A DNA stretch of 64,000 nt. It comes from an uncultured Methanoregula sp. GTDB lineage: Archaea; Halobacteriota; Methanomicrobia; Methanomicrobiales; Methanospirillaceae. Position numbers and translations under genes: made by a program. Location of the stretch: the NCBI RefSeq assembly GCF_963667735.1, contig NZ_OY763919.1, positions 868,001 to 932,000 on the forward strand. The letters run 5' to 3'. This document shows, in pieces, positions 27,532 to 36,366 of this stretch. Below the pieces are notes generated by a model. It was not told where the DNA came from and did no database searches. It worked only from the letters and a program-made list of their open reading frames with translations. The first letter of the stretch is position 1; each line of letters opens with the position of its first letter.

Positions 27532-27611
27532 CTCTCTTTCACCTTCATTGGTACTATTGGTCTGCTGGTTGCCGGTCCTGGGTCCGGTATGTTCTCGGGA
27601 TCTTTCCCTGC

Positions 27612-28409
27612 TCACGGTTCGGCAATATTCAGGCCGGTAATGGCATGGAAAATCTCGGTATCTTTCTGCACGGTGCACCGGTTTTTGAAGAACCGGTTGA
27701 TATTTTTTATGTCCCTCATCAGGAACGGGAGGGCCCGGGGGTGATCGCGGGTTACGGACTGGCCCATGTCAATGAGATATGGTTGGTCGCCGTACAATAT
27801 ATTGAACTCGCTCAGGTCGGCATGCACAAGCTCGGCCTTTTTGTAGAGAATATCGATGCACTGGACAATCCGGTCGTAGGTTGCCTGCGGGTCTTCGATC
27901 TCGGCATTCCGGAGCTGGGGATAGGGGATCTCACCTTCCCCTATGAAAGACATGATCAGGATGTTCCGGTCCCAGACCAGCGGTTCGGGCACGGCTATCC
28001 CCGCATCCCGTGCCCGGACAAGGTTCGAGAACTCCTTCCGGGTCCAGGCAAAGATGAGCTCCTTTTTGGCTTTCTTGACACGCGAGAACCTGCGGTCTCC
28101 GGTGATGTACGAGCTCATGGTGGTGAAGTTTGCCGTCTGGATCCGGTAGATCTTGATGGCGATTGAAGCACCATCGCGCTCCCCGTAAAAGACATTGGCC
28201 TCTTTTCCGGTACTGATCGAGCCGCCGATCGCGGAGAGCCATTTCTTGTGCACCAGCTTGTAAAGTGCGAGGAGGGTTACCTCATCGAACACATCCTCCC
28301 GCACCTTGAACTGGTCGGCATCCTTGATACGGACACCCATCTCCTCGAGTTTCTGGTCGAAGCTGTCGACCCGCTTGTCGATTGCGTTCTCTTTACTCTC
28401 TTTGCTCAC
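27612..28409 (-). CDS. rio1: RIO1-type serine/threonine protein kinase
   Basis: The 265-residue kinase/ATPase acts in late small-subunit maturation. Motifs: nucleotide loop STGKEANVFYG, catalytic lysine in IAIKIYRI, catalytic loop LVHADLSEFNILY, and metal-binding Asp in LIDMGQSV. The insert with TTMSSYITGDRRF is a RIO1 signature. GTG 28409 is preferred because GGTGG precedes it and family similarity starts there; upstream in-frame sequence would run into tyrS. It lies between tyrS (34 bp) and the KH gene. Confidence 0.95.
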   Translation of the reverse strand: MSKESKENAIDKRVDSFDQKLEEMGVRIKDADQFKVREDVFDEVTLLALYKLVHKKWLSAIGGSISTGKEANVFYGERDGASIAIKIYRIQTANFTTMSSYITGDRRFSRVKKAKKELIFAWTRKEFSNLVRARDAGIAVPEPLVWDRNILIMSFIGEGEIPYPQLRNAEIEDPQATYDRIVQCIDILYKKAELVHADLSEFNILYGDQPYLIDMGQSVTRDHPRALPFLMRDIKNINRFFKNRCTVQKDTEIFHAITGLNIAEP

Positions 28410-28443
28410 GCGATGCCACCGTTCCAGCTGGAGATATGGTGAC

Positions 28444-29385
28444 TCACTGTATATAATCCCGCACCGGGGCAAGGATCTCCACGAGCGACTGCCCGCAGGC
28501 CTTCTTGAGGTCGAGCGGGTGGATCTCGCCTTTGCCATACGCGGATTCAAGGTCTGCATAGGATACGAATGTCCGGTCCCCGCCGAACTTCTCGGGCCTC
28601 TTTATCGTTATCTCGGGCAGGCGGGGGAAGACATGGTGCTGGAAGATCTGGAGCACCGGGTTCTCGGGGATTTCAGGCGGGCAGAAGGCCTTCTGGCACT
28701 TCTTCAAGATCTCCTCCTCGCTGTCGGCAACCGAGATGTAATTGCCCTGCGATGAGGACATCTTCTTGCCATCCAGGCCGTTCAGGATAGGTGTGTGGAT
28801 GCAGACCGGTGCCTGGTACCCGAAGTTGACAAGATGCTCCCGGGCAAGCATGTGGATCTTGCGCTGGTCGATGCCCCCGACTGCGGCGTCAGCCTTGAGA
28901 AGCGCAATATCCGCCATCTGCATGATCGGATAGATCATCTGGGATACCGTGGGGTGGTCCATCTGCCGCCCGACCTCGTCCATGCTCCGGGTGGCCCGGT
29001 TCAGGGTTATCTGCTGGGAGAGCTGGAGCACGAGCAGCTGGTAATCAGGGCTGAGCTGGAGATCGGATCCGAGGACATAGGTCACATTTTTCAAGCCCAG
29101 GCCCTCAAAACAGCGCTTGTTGTACTCTGCGAGTTCCTTGACCCGCTCCATCGTCCCTTTGCGGTTCAGGAAAGCGTGGAGATCGGCGAGCAGTACGGTG
29201 ACTTCAAAACCTGCTGCCTGAAGATCTACTAGTTTGTTGATTGTGACCAGGTGGCCGAGATGGATCTCGCCGCTGGGTTCATAGCCGGCATACACCCTTT
29301 TCGTGGGCCGGGCCAGGAGGGCCCGGAGGTCATCATCCGTGACAACTTCTACCGTATTCCGGGTAACGCGCTCGTATGCGTCCAT
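28444..29385 (-). CDS. tyrS: Tyrosyl-tRNA synthetase
   Basis: The 313-residue class I synthetase has the nucleotide-binding HIGH-type motif PSGEIHLGHLVTINKL and the KMSKS-type motif GKKMSSSQGNYI. Tyrosine-site residues are around YAGYEPSG and YQLLVLQLSQQITLNRA. Its compact form without a C-terminal RNA-binding domain is the archaeal type. It heads the minus-strand translation/ribosome run tyrS-rio1-KH protein. Confidence 0.97.
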   Translation of the reverse strand: MDAYERVTRNTVEVVTDDDLRALLARPTKRVYAGYEPSGEIHLGHLVTINKLVDLQAAGFEVTVLLADLHAFLNRKGTMERVKELAEYNKRCFEGLGLKNVTYVLGSDLQLSPDYQLLVLQLSQQITLNRATRSMDEVGRQMDHPTVSQMIYPIMQMADIALLKADAAVGGIDQRKIHMLAREHLVNFGYQAPVCIHTPILNGLDGKKMSSSQGNYISVADSEEEILKKCQKAFCPPEIPENPVLQIFQHHVFPRLPEITIKRPEKFGGDRTFVSYADLESAYGKGEIHPLDLKKACGQSLVEILAPVRDYIQ

Positions 29386-29410
29386 TCAAAGAAATGGGTT
29401 ATGATGGGTG

Positions 29411-30442
29411 TTAATGGTTATTCTGGATGGTTACAAACCCGAGTGCGGCATTTGTTGCTGCAACCGATTTTGCCCCGTCCTTCTCGCCGCCCATCATGGC
29501 ACGGATCGCATCGACATTCTCGACAACCACATCTGCTTCCTGGTGGATGGCCTGGAAGAAGCAGAGCTCGTTCTTGTTGGCATAAATGGAATCCTCGAAG
29601 ATGCAGTTCTCCCAGAGATCGGAGCGCTGCCGGCCAAGGTCCATGGCGAACTCCTTGAGTTCGGCAGTGCTCCTGAGCCCCGCGGTCTTCTTGATGAGGC
29701 CGAGGCGGGGGTGTTTGTTGATGAGCTCGATGACCCGTTCCTTGCTGACCGGTTTCTTGGTGGTCATCTGGATCGCGTGCATGTGCATCATCGTTGTCGG
29801 GACGATCATGGCCATGGTGGTGATAGAGATGTGAGGGAGGACGGAGAGGACATCGGGGCCGTGGTGGCTCGGGACGCTGACCGGGTCGAGCACGATGGCG
29901 TCGATGGGTCCTTTCTTGATCTCGCCCGGGTCCGAACCGCGCCTGACCATGATCGCATGGACGTGGGTTACCCCGAATTCTTTGTCTATCTCGTGAATGA
30001 TCCGGCAGAGGCCGGTGGTGTTGCAGGAGACCACCCGGACAAACTGCCTTCCTACTGCATCCTTGTAATTGCACGAGGAGTTGAAGGAGAACCCGGCAAC
30101 CTCGTGGTCTTCGCCTCCCTGCCAGAGCGCTTTTTTACCCAGTTTCTCGTACAGCGGCTTGTTGGTGGCTCCGACATCGCCGGGCGTTGCATCCACAATG
30201 ATGTCTGCCGCTTTGCACATATCCTCGACCGAACCGGCAACAGTGAGCCCGGCCTTCTCGAATGCAGCTTTCTTTGAGATGTCGGCGATGTAGAGCGGAT
30301 AGCCCCGCTGTTTTGCCACAAATGCCTCGGCGTTCGGGCGTGTCTTCGAGACGCCCACCACCTTCATATCCTTCTGGGCCGCAACCGCATCGGCAACCCG
30401 CTTGCCGATGGTACCATACCCGTTGATGGCAACCTTGATCAT
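29411..30442 (-). CDS. gap: Glyceraldehyde-3-phosphate dehydrogenase, archaeal type II
   Basis: The 343-residue enzyme interconverts glyceraldehyde 3-phosphate and 1,3-bisphosphoglycerate in gluconeogenesis/glycolysis. It starts with the Rossmann motif VAINGYGTIGKRVADA and has the active-site cysteine in VVSCNTTGLCRI. The archaeal-only HAIMVRRGSDPGEIKKGPID block follows. I chose ATG 30442 because the dinucleotide fold begins there. It is next to tyrS (25 bp) on the same strand. Confidence 0.97.
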   Translation of the reverse strand: MIKVAINGYGTIGKRVADAVAAQKDMKVVGVSKTRPNAEAFVAKQRGYPLYIADISKKAAFEKAGLTVAGSVEDMCKAADIIVDATPGDVGATNKPLYEKLGKKALWQGGEDHEVAGFSFNSSCNYKDAVGRQFVRVVSCNTTGLCRIIHEIDKEFGVTHVHAIMVRRGSDPGEIKKGPIDAIVLDPVSVPSHHGPDVLSVLPHISITTMAMIVPTTMMHMHAIQMTTKKPVSKERVIELINKHPRLGLIKKTAGLRSTAELKEFAMDLGRQRSDLWENCIFEDSIYANKNELCFFQAIHQEADVVVENVDAIRAMMGGEKDGAKSVAATNAALGFVTIQNNH

Positions 30443-30612
30443 ACTCTTAACATCGCATCCATACACAAAAAACTATGCGGAACCATCTGCTCTTCTGTCT
30501 TTGAACCGGGGTCTGCACTTGGAAGAAAACGTGCAGGAACCGGGTGATCCGGATTTTCTGAACTTCCGATTCTTGAGAATTATCTGGAATATCGGTGAAA
30601 ATTTTGCGAATA

Positions 30613-31104
30613 TCAGAGATACGTTGCCTGGATTTCCACGACTTCCTTGCTGTCCTTTGCCTTTGAATAAAGATCGAGCGGCTCCTCGTTCACTTCCAGG
30701 AACCGGATTCCCCAGTTCACCTTGGAGAGGATCTCCTTTGCCTGGTCTTTCTCGCCCATGATGAAGAGGGCCGCAGCAAGGGCCTCGACCGACGAGAGGG
30801 TGCAGGGTTTCCCGAAGTTCACCGGGTTTGCCGCTACAAGGAACGGGAGTGCCCGCCGGATTCGCCAGGAGGTGACTTTACCGGTGTCCAGCACAACCCA
30901 GGAACAGTCCAGGGCGGTGATGGATTTGACCGTCCGGTCGGCCGGCGAGAGTGCCTGCTCTGCGGTCGGGTCGAGAAGGAGCGAGTTTCTTGGGATCTGG
31001 GGGATCCTGGTGAAAATTTTTAATAGACCAGCCTTTTCGAGTTTCTTGACCGTGCACTTCCTGGGATCGCAGCTATTGTCCCGGTAGGCGTACAGGGGTA
31101 TCAT
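30613..31104 (-). CDS. tsr3: Tsr3: rRNA aminocarboxypropyltransferase
   Basis: The 163-residue SPOUT-like enzyme transfers the aminocarboxypropyl group from SAM to a small-subunit rRNA pseudouridine (m1acp3-psi). Family blocks seen are CDPRKCTVKKLEKAGL, LLLDPTAEQALSPAD, ALDCSWVVLD, RALPFLVAANPVNFGKPC and LSSVEALAAALFIMG. It diverges from the desulfidase fusion gene with only 30 bp between starts, so both are likely leaderless or share a compact promoter. Confidence 0.94.
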   Translation of the reverse strand: MIPLYAYRDNSCDPRKCTVKKLEKAGLLKIFTRIPQIPRNSLLLDPTAEQALSPADRTVKSITALDCSWVVLDTGKVTSWRIRRALPFLVAANPVNFGKPCTLSSVEALAAALFIMGEKDQAKEILSKVNWGIRFLEVNEEPLDLYSKAKDSKEVVEIQATYL

Positions 31105-31134
31105 TGATCATCTGTGCGTGCACACACTGTAATA

Positions 31135-31983
31135 ATGTACGTGCTCGTTTGCCCCTGCGTCCTGAATCCCGGCCTCCGGGCAGAGGGAATCACCCGGGCT
31201 TCGGATATCGAGCTGTTCCGGGGCTCGATCGAGCGCTGCAAGCGGTTCTCCATAGAGATGGTGCCCCTTCCCTGTCCGGAGACCATTTACCTGGGACCCG
31301 CACGAAAGCCCGGAACATTCCTTGAACGTCTCAATACTCCGGCGTTTTCAGACCTGATGGACAAGCTGGAGCAGGAGGTCCACGCTGTCAATGAGAAACG
31401 CGGTCCCCCGCTCTGTATCATCGGGGTCAACTCATCTCCCACCTGCGGGGTCACCAGTACGTATTACGGCAGCGAGGATGGAGAACCTCCGAAAAGAGAT
31501 GGGCGTGGCGTCTTCCTCTCCCGTTTTATGGGGATACCTGCAATGGATGTATCGGTATTCTCCCGATACCGTGTATATCTTGCCGCCCCGCTCTTTTCAG
31601 AAGCCGAACGTTCTTTTAATGCATCACTTGCTCGCCTGCTGGAAACGAACCTGTTCTCCGTTCACCTCCCGCAGGATCTCGGAGACGATACGGATATGCG
31701 GGAGGAACAGGCTCAGGAGCGGATCTTCGCACTCAACAAAAAAGCACTCGAAGAGGCAGATATGGTGGTGGCCCTCATCGATGGCGCCGATGCGGATTCC
31801 GGTACGGCATGGGAGATGGGATATGCCTATGGCATGAACAAACCGGTTGTTGCCCTCAGGACGGACTTCCGGAGGGTTGGCCGCAATGAGCATGTCAATC
31901 TCATGCTCGAAGAGTCTGCAACCGTGGTGACCAGCAGGGAGTCCCTGCTCGAAGCACTCCACTCCCCGCTCTCCGCCCGGTAA
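31135..31983 (+). CDS. TudS-related desulfidase domain fused to nucleoside 2-deoxyribosyltransferase domain
   Basis: The 282-residue protein combines two domains. Residues 1-125 resemble the DUF523/TudS-related desulfidases, with cysteines in LVCPCVLNPG (C6, C8), PLPCPETIY (C47) and NSSPTCGVT (C104). In known TudS three such cysteines bind a [4Fe-4S] cluster that removes sulfur from 2-thiouracil. Residues 145-282 match nucleoside 2-deoxyribosyltransferases: VYLAAPLFSEAERSFN and DSGTAWEMGYAYGMNKPVV, where E227 is the likely nucleophile. I infer release and desulfurization of a thiolated base. ATG 31135 was chosen because TudS similarity begins there. Confidence 0.8.
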   Translation: MYVLVCPCVLNPGLRAEGITRASDIELFRGSIERCKRFSIEMVPLPCPETIYLGPARKPGTFLERLNTPAFSDLMDKLEQEVHAVNEKRGPPLCIIGVNSSPTCGVTSTYYGSEDGEPPKRDGRGVFLSRFMGIPAMDVSVFSRYRVYLAAPLFSEAERSFNASLARLLETNLFSVHLPQDLGDDTDMREEQAQERIFALNKKALEEADMVVALIDGADADSGTAWEMGYAYGMNKPVVALRTDFRRVGRNEHVNLMLEESATVVTSRESLLEALHSPLSAR

Positions 31984-32107
31984 CGAATCAGGGAGAAGCC
32001 GGCTTCATTTTCCCGGTGTCCTTTTTGCTTTTTCAGGTGCAGTCCCGGGCAAATAACGCCGACAGGAACCTATATCAGAATATTTACGCAATAATAGATG
32101 ATTAAAA

Positions 32108-33634
32108 ATGGCGAAGAAACGGGAGGATCAAAGCAAAGGGAAGAATACCGGTGGGGATCGCGAAATTGATCTTGACGGGGGTTACATCTCTCCGATCCGG
32201 GAGCTGCGGGATCTCACAGTGCAGAATATCCAAAGTGTGCTGGTGAAAAGCCGGTACATGCAGCTACTTCTCTCGCTCACTATTGTCGGACTGATCCTCC
32301 GTTTCTTCAACCTGGGCTACAACTCCCTCTGGCTCGATGAAGCTTCCACCAATACCTTCGCTGTAATGTCGATCCCCGGGATCTGGCAGGCGACCATGGG
32401 AGGGGAGTTCAATCCCCCCCTCTTCTACTGGATCGAGCACTGCATGCTCGTCTTCGGCAACAATGAGTTTATCCTCCGGTTTGTCCCGGCCATTTTCGGT
32501 GTCCTGACTATACCTCTTGTTTACTATGTCGGAAAGGAATTCATGGACCGCAATGTCGGGATCATCGCCGCAGCCGCCGCAGCCATCTCCCCGTTCCTGA
32601 TCTTCTATTCCCAGGAAGCCCGGGCCTACTCGATGATGTTCTTCTTTGTGGCCTTCTCCATGGTCTTCTATTTCAGAGCCTTGAAAGGGAACGAAATAAA
32701 AGACTGGGCGCTCTTTGGCCTCTTATCAGGCCTCGCATTCTGGTCCCATTTCTATGCGCTGGTCATCATTGGGGCACTTGTCCTGTACGCGCTTATTGAC
32801 CAGATCCTGAAATACGCAAAAGACATCAAAAAGATCGTTCCCATGGTCATTGGCTGGGCAGTGTTTGCTATCGTCTGCCTGCCGCTGATCCTCATCACCA
32901 TCCAGCTCTTCAGCTCCCGGACATCAACCGCACCTTCGTTTGGTGTACAGGGTTTCGGTCTCATCATTGCAACCTTCCAGCAGATTGCCGGTTTTTCCGA
33001 TATCGCAATGTACATTCTTCTCATACTGTTCATCATCGGGATTGTGCAGGCATTCGTTCTTGACAAAAAGAAGGGTTTTTTCCTGATCCTCCTCACGGTA
33101 CTCACGTTTGCGATCAGTTACATCCTGTCCTTCAAGATGCCCATGGTGCCCCGGTACCTTATCTTCTTCAGTATCATCTTCTTCATCGGCATTGCAGTCT
33201 CGTATAAATCGTTCCTGAAGCTTGCTAATACCCGCTGGGTCGTGTATGGATTCATGGCCCTGTTCATTGTTCTCAGTGCACCTGTTCTTGCGGACTATTA
33301 CTCAGGCTTTTCCAAGGATGACTGGAGGGGTTTCTCCACCCAGCTCCAGCAGGCGACAAACCCGGGAGATATTGTTGTCGCTGTACCAGGGGATATCCTG
33401 CAGCCGCTCAACTATTACTACTCCAACAGTACTGATCAGACGTTCAAATACGGGGCATACACGGGAAAGGAACTCGAACGCATCTCATCGTTGAAAGCAA
33501 ACAATACTATCTATTACGTCGTCACCGGTGACATTGGATCCGCTAACCCGGAAGGAGATGCCCTTGCATGGTTAAAAGAACATTCAAAGCCCCTATCCCA
33601 GCGTACCGGTATCTATCTCTTCAGGTCTGCATAG
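32108..33634 (+). CDS. Membrane glycosyltransferase, GT39/PMT-like
   Basis: The 508-residue protein has a charged cytosolic N-terminus (about 1-50) and then about ten membrane helices. The first extracytoplasmic loop has NSLWLDEAS, the acidic DE motif of polyprenyl-phosphate-sugar-dependent GT-C enzymes, and GEFNPPLFYWIEH. QEARAYSMMFF is another GT39 landmark. It should move a sugar from dolichyl phosphate to a protein or glycan outside the membrane. It starts the plus-strand surface-glycan run and is followed 21 bp later by a dolichol-phosphate sugar synthase. Confidence 0.85.
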   Translation: MAKKREDQSKGKNTGGDREIDLDGGYISPIRELRDLTVQNIQSVLVKSRYMQLLLSLTIVGLILRFFNLGYNSLWLDEASTNTFAVMSIPGIWQATMGGEFNPPLFYWIEHCMLVFGNNEFILRFVPAIFGVLTIPLVYYVGKEFMDRNVGIIAAAAAAISPFLIFYSQEARAYSMMFFFVAFSMVFYFRALKGNEIKDWALFGLLSGLAFWSHFYALVIIGALVLYALIDQILKYAKDIKKIVPMVIGWAVFAIVCLPLILITIQLFSSRTSTAPSFGVQGFGLIIATFQQIAGFSDIAMYILLILFIIGIVQAFVLDKKKGFFLILLTVLTFAISYILSFKMPMVPRYLIFFSIIFFIGIAVSYKSFLKLANTRWVVYGFMALFIVLSAPVLADYYSGFSKDDWRGFSTQLQQATNPGDIVVAVPGDILQPLNYYYSNSTDQTFKYGAYTGKELERISSLKANNTIYYVVTGDIGSANPEGDALAWLKEHSKPLSQRTGIYLFRSA

Positions 33635-33655
33635 GATCGATCCGGATAACCTACC

Positions 33656-34759
33656 ATGTTTGATCTCTCGGTAATCATCCCAACGTTCAATGAAGAGGAT
33701 AATATTTCCCGTATCATCGAGGAAGTGGATGCAGTTTTTGAAAAGAGCGGTCTTAGAGGGGAAATCCTCGTTGTCGATGACAATTCACAGGACCGGACGA
33801 TTGCCCTTGTTCGGGAGATTCACGAGGCAAAACCGCAGGTGAATATCCTTGTCCGGACATCGGATCACGGCCTTTCGCAATCCGTTGCCGACGGGTTTGT
33901 CCATGCATCGTCAGATATCCTTGTGGTTATCGATGCAGATCTCTCTCACCCCCCTGCGCTCATTCCTCAGATGTACGAGGAGATCCGGGCAGGAAACGAT
34001 GTTGTCATCGGGAGCAGGTATATGGAAGGCGGGGGGATCAAAGACTGGCCCCTCAAGCGAAGGATGATCTCCCTCGGGGCTACCTTCCTTGGCCGGCTGC
34101 TCTTCCCGGACATCAAGGATCCGGTGAGCGGTTTTTTTGCCATCAGAAAAGAGGTTGTTGCCCATGCGACCCTGAAACCGAAAGGCTATAAGATTCTGCT
34201 CGAAGTGCTCGGGAAAGGTACCTGGGAGAACGACAAGGAGATCCCGTTCGAATTCGTTGACCGGGAGATCGGGTCAAGTAAGCTCAAACTCAAGACAATT
34301 ACCGAATATGCCGGGCAGGTCGTCGACATCACGCTCTATTCGTTCATCCATCATGAGAGTGCAGCATGGCGGGAGTGGAAGAAAGTCTTCAAGTTCGGGA
34401 TTGTAGGAATCTCAGGAATCGTTGTCAACCTTGGGATTCTTCAGCTGATGCTGATGGCTGAAATCTCAGGATACATTGCCCTTTTTATTGCTATTGTCGT
34501 TGCCATCCTGAATAATTTCATCTGGAACGATCTCTGGACTTTCAGGTCATCCCCTCAGAGAGCAACCACCAGTGTCTGGCAGCGCCTCCGGCTGTTCTAT
34601 ACGGTATCTGCCGGCGGGTCGATCATCAACTATTGTATTGCCCTGGGTCTGACCCAGTTCCTCGGGATGAGTCTCCTCCTGTCAGATACTCTTGGTATCC
34701 TCGTTGGATTTGCCTGGAACTTCCTTGTCAACCGCAGGCTTACTTGGGGAAGGCGGTAA
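33656..34759 (+). CDS. Dolichol-phosphate mannosyltransferase-like GT2 with C-terminal GtrA domain
   Basis: Residues 1-235 are a GT2 catalytic domain: SVIIPTFNEEDNISRII, VVDDNSQDRT, and the DxD-type VIDADLSHPPAL, with the DPM1-like DPVSGFFAIRKEV. Residues about 240-367 are a four-helix GtrA-type membrane domain (FKFGIVGISGIVVNLGILQL, NNFIWNDLWTF). The fusion both makes and probably translocates or anchors a dolichol-phosphate sugar. It directly follows the GT39-like gene, which would consume that sugar donor. Confidence 0.93.
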   Translation: MFDLSVIIPTFNEEDNISRIIEEVDAVFEKSGLRGEILVVDDNSQDRTIALVREIHEAKPQVNILVRTSDHGLSQSVADGFVHASSDILVVIDADLSHPPALIPQMYEEIRAGNDVVIGSRYMEGGGIKDWPLKRRMISLGATFLGRLLFPDIKDPVSGFFAIRKEVVAHATLKPKGYKILLEVLGKGTWENDKEIPFEFVDREIGSSKLKLKTITEYAGQVVDITLYSFIHHESAAWREWKKVFKFGIVGISGIVVNLGILQLMLMAEISGYIALFIAIVVAILNNFIWNDLWTFRSSPQRATTSVWQRLRLFYTVSAGGSIINYCIALGLTQFLGMSLLLSDTLGILVGFAWNFLVNRRLTWGRR

Positions 34760-34933
34760 GCACTTTGGGCCCGTATTTCAGGTGTCAAGGTGCCCACCTA
34801 GTCATCGAACCATCTTGAAATTGATGCCAGCCACCCTTTTTCCAACTCCCTGACAAACACCGGAGGATCATTCTGGAATGAATATAAATTGACACCGGCA
34901 ATATGTGTATTGATTGGTACCAGGGAGTGAACT

Positions 34934-36268
34934 ATGGGAAAAAAGAATAAAAACATTTCAGAATCAGGAGGAAAAAAGACATCTGAACCATTCTCGATCC
35001 TCGGCACATTGTTTGATTCAGTCAGCCAGGAGACTGTCAAACAGCATGTCCTTCTTCTCGTTGTAGCATGTATTCTGATGAAATTTGTGGTAGTTTTTTT
35101 CACAACCGCAGTATTTCACTCGTTTATCGATTATTTCGATATCGGGACTTATTTTGAACATGCCCTGCCCATACTACAGGGACAGATCCCCTATATCAAT
35201 TACCAGATTGAGTACCCGGTGCTTGCATTTTTACCCATCCTTATTGCCCTCGTTCCGGCAGTGCTGGCACAGAATGCGATGGTTTTTGTCCTATCCTTCC
35301 AATTCCTGATGGTTGTCTGTGATATAGTTACAACACTGTGCGTTTATCTGATCGCCCTGAAAATATGGGATGAAAAAAGAGCCTTTCTTTCAGCGATTAT
35401 TTATGTCACGGCATTCTCAACTGCCTATTTTGTGATTACAAAATATGATGCATTCCCGACATGCCTGCTGATGCTTGCGCTCTTGTTTACCTTCTATGGC
35501 ATGAAGATGAAGGGCTACCTTTGTGCAGGACTCGGCTTCTTTGCAAAACTGTTCCCTGCAATTGCATTTCCCTTTCTTATCCTCCATAACTCCAAAAAAA
35601 CGTCCCTTTCTGAAGAGATCATTGCTGTCCTAAAAGTAATGGTTCCACTCAGTATCATTTTCCTTGTCCCTGTTCTAATCCTGCGTCCTGAAGCGATCAA
35701 CGCATATTTCTCTGCAACAGGTTCAGGCCTTGGAGTCTATGCCAACACGCTTACCTATACCCTGTACTGCTATTCCCAGGATATCGGGCACCTTGGCATT
35801 TCCATAGGAGGTATATCCACAGTCATGTATATCCTGATGGGAATCGTTTTTCTTTTCCTGCTCTATTCGGCATATATCGACAAGGAAAAGAAACCCGTTA
35901 TGCTTCTCATGCTGATCGTATGTGCCCTTATTTCAGCAGTCTTGTTTACCAAATTCCACAGCCCTCAGTACATTGTCTGGTTTACGCCGCTGCTCTGCCT
36001 TCTCGTAGCTGATGATATCTACAAGATTCTCCTGTTTTATCTTACCCAGGTCTTCGCATACATCGAGTTCCCGCTGATGTTCGGGACATTCTATACCAAC
36101 CTGCAATATACAAGCGCGGTTGGCAGTGCAGGATGGTATGGTACTCTTGTATTTTTTACTATGGAATATGCCGCACTCTTGCTCCTGGTATATCTTATAA
36201 TCCGGCCCGGGGATGGGATCGTCGCAACCCTGAAACGTACGTTCAGGATAGAGAAACATGGTGAATAA
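34934..36268 (+). CDS. Polytopic membrane glycosyltransferase, GT87-like
   Basis: The 444-residue protein has a short charged cytosolic start (GKKNKNISESGGKKTSE), about ten membrane helices and a luminal loop QGQIPYINYQIEYPVLAF. Its IEYP motif resembles the EYPP loop of GT87/DUF2029 mannosyltransferases. Expected role: transfer of a sugar from dolichyl phosphate to a lipid-linked glycan. It is 174 bp after the GtrA fusion and precedes a UDP-GlcNAc 2-epimerase gene. Confidence 0.78.
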   Translation: MGKKNKNISESGGKKTSEPFSILGTLFDSVSQETVKQHVLLLVVACILMKFVVVFFTTAVFHSFIDYFDIGTYFEHALPILQGQIPYINYQIEYPVLAFLPILIALVPAVLAQNAMVFVLSFQFLMVVCDIVTTLCVYLIALKIWDEKRAFLSAIIYVTAFSTAYFVITKYDAFPTCLLMLALLFTFYGMKMKGYLCAGLGFFAKLFPAIAFPFLILHNSKKTSLSEEIIAVLKVMVPLSIIFLVPVLILRPEAINAYFSATGSGLGVYANTLTYTLYCYSQDIGHLGISIGGISTVMYILMGIVFLFLLYSAYIDKEKKPVMLLMLIVCALISAVLFTKFHSPQYIVWFTPLLCLLVADDIYKILLFYLTQVFAYIEFPLMFGTFYTNLQYTSAVGSAGWYGTLVFFTMEYAALLLLVYLIIRPGDGIVATLKRTFRIEKHGE

Positions 36269-36366
36269 CTGCTCCCGGTAAAAGCGGTGTTTTATATCTG
36301 GGGCAATAACCATTTTAACACAGTCTCACTCAAAAAAGAGCCGTTCTGGTTCAGAGGTGGCATTCT

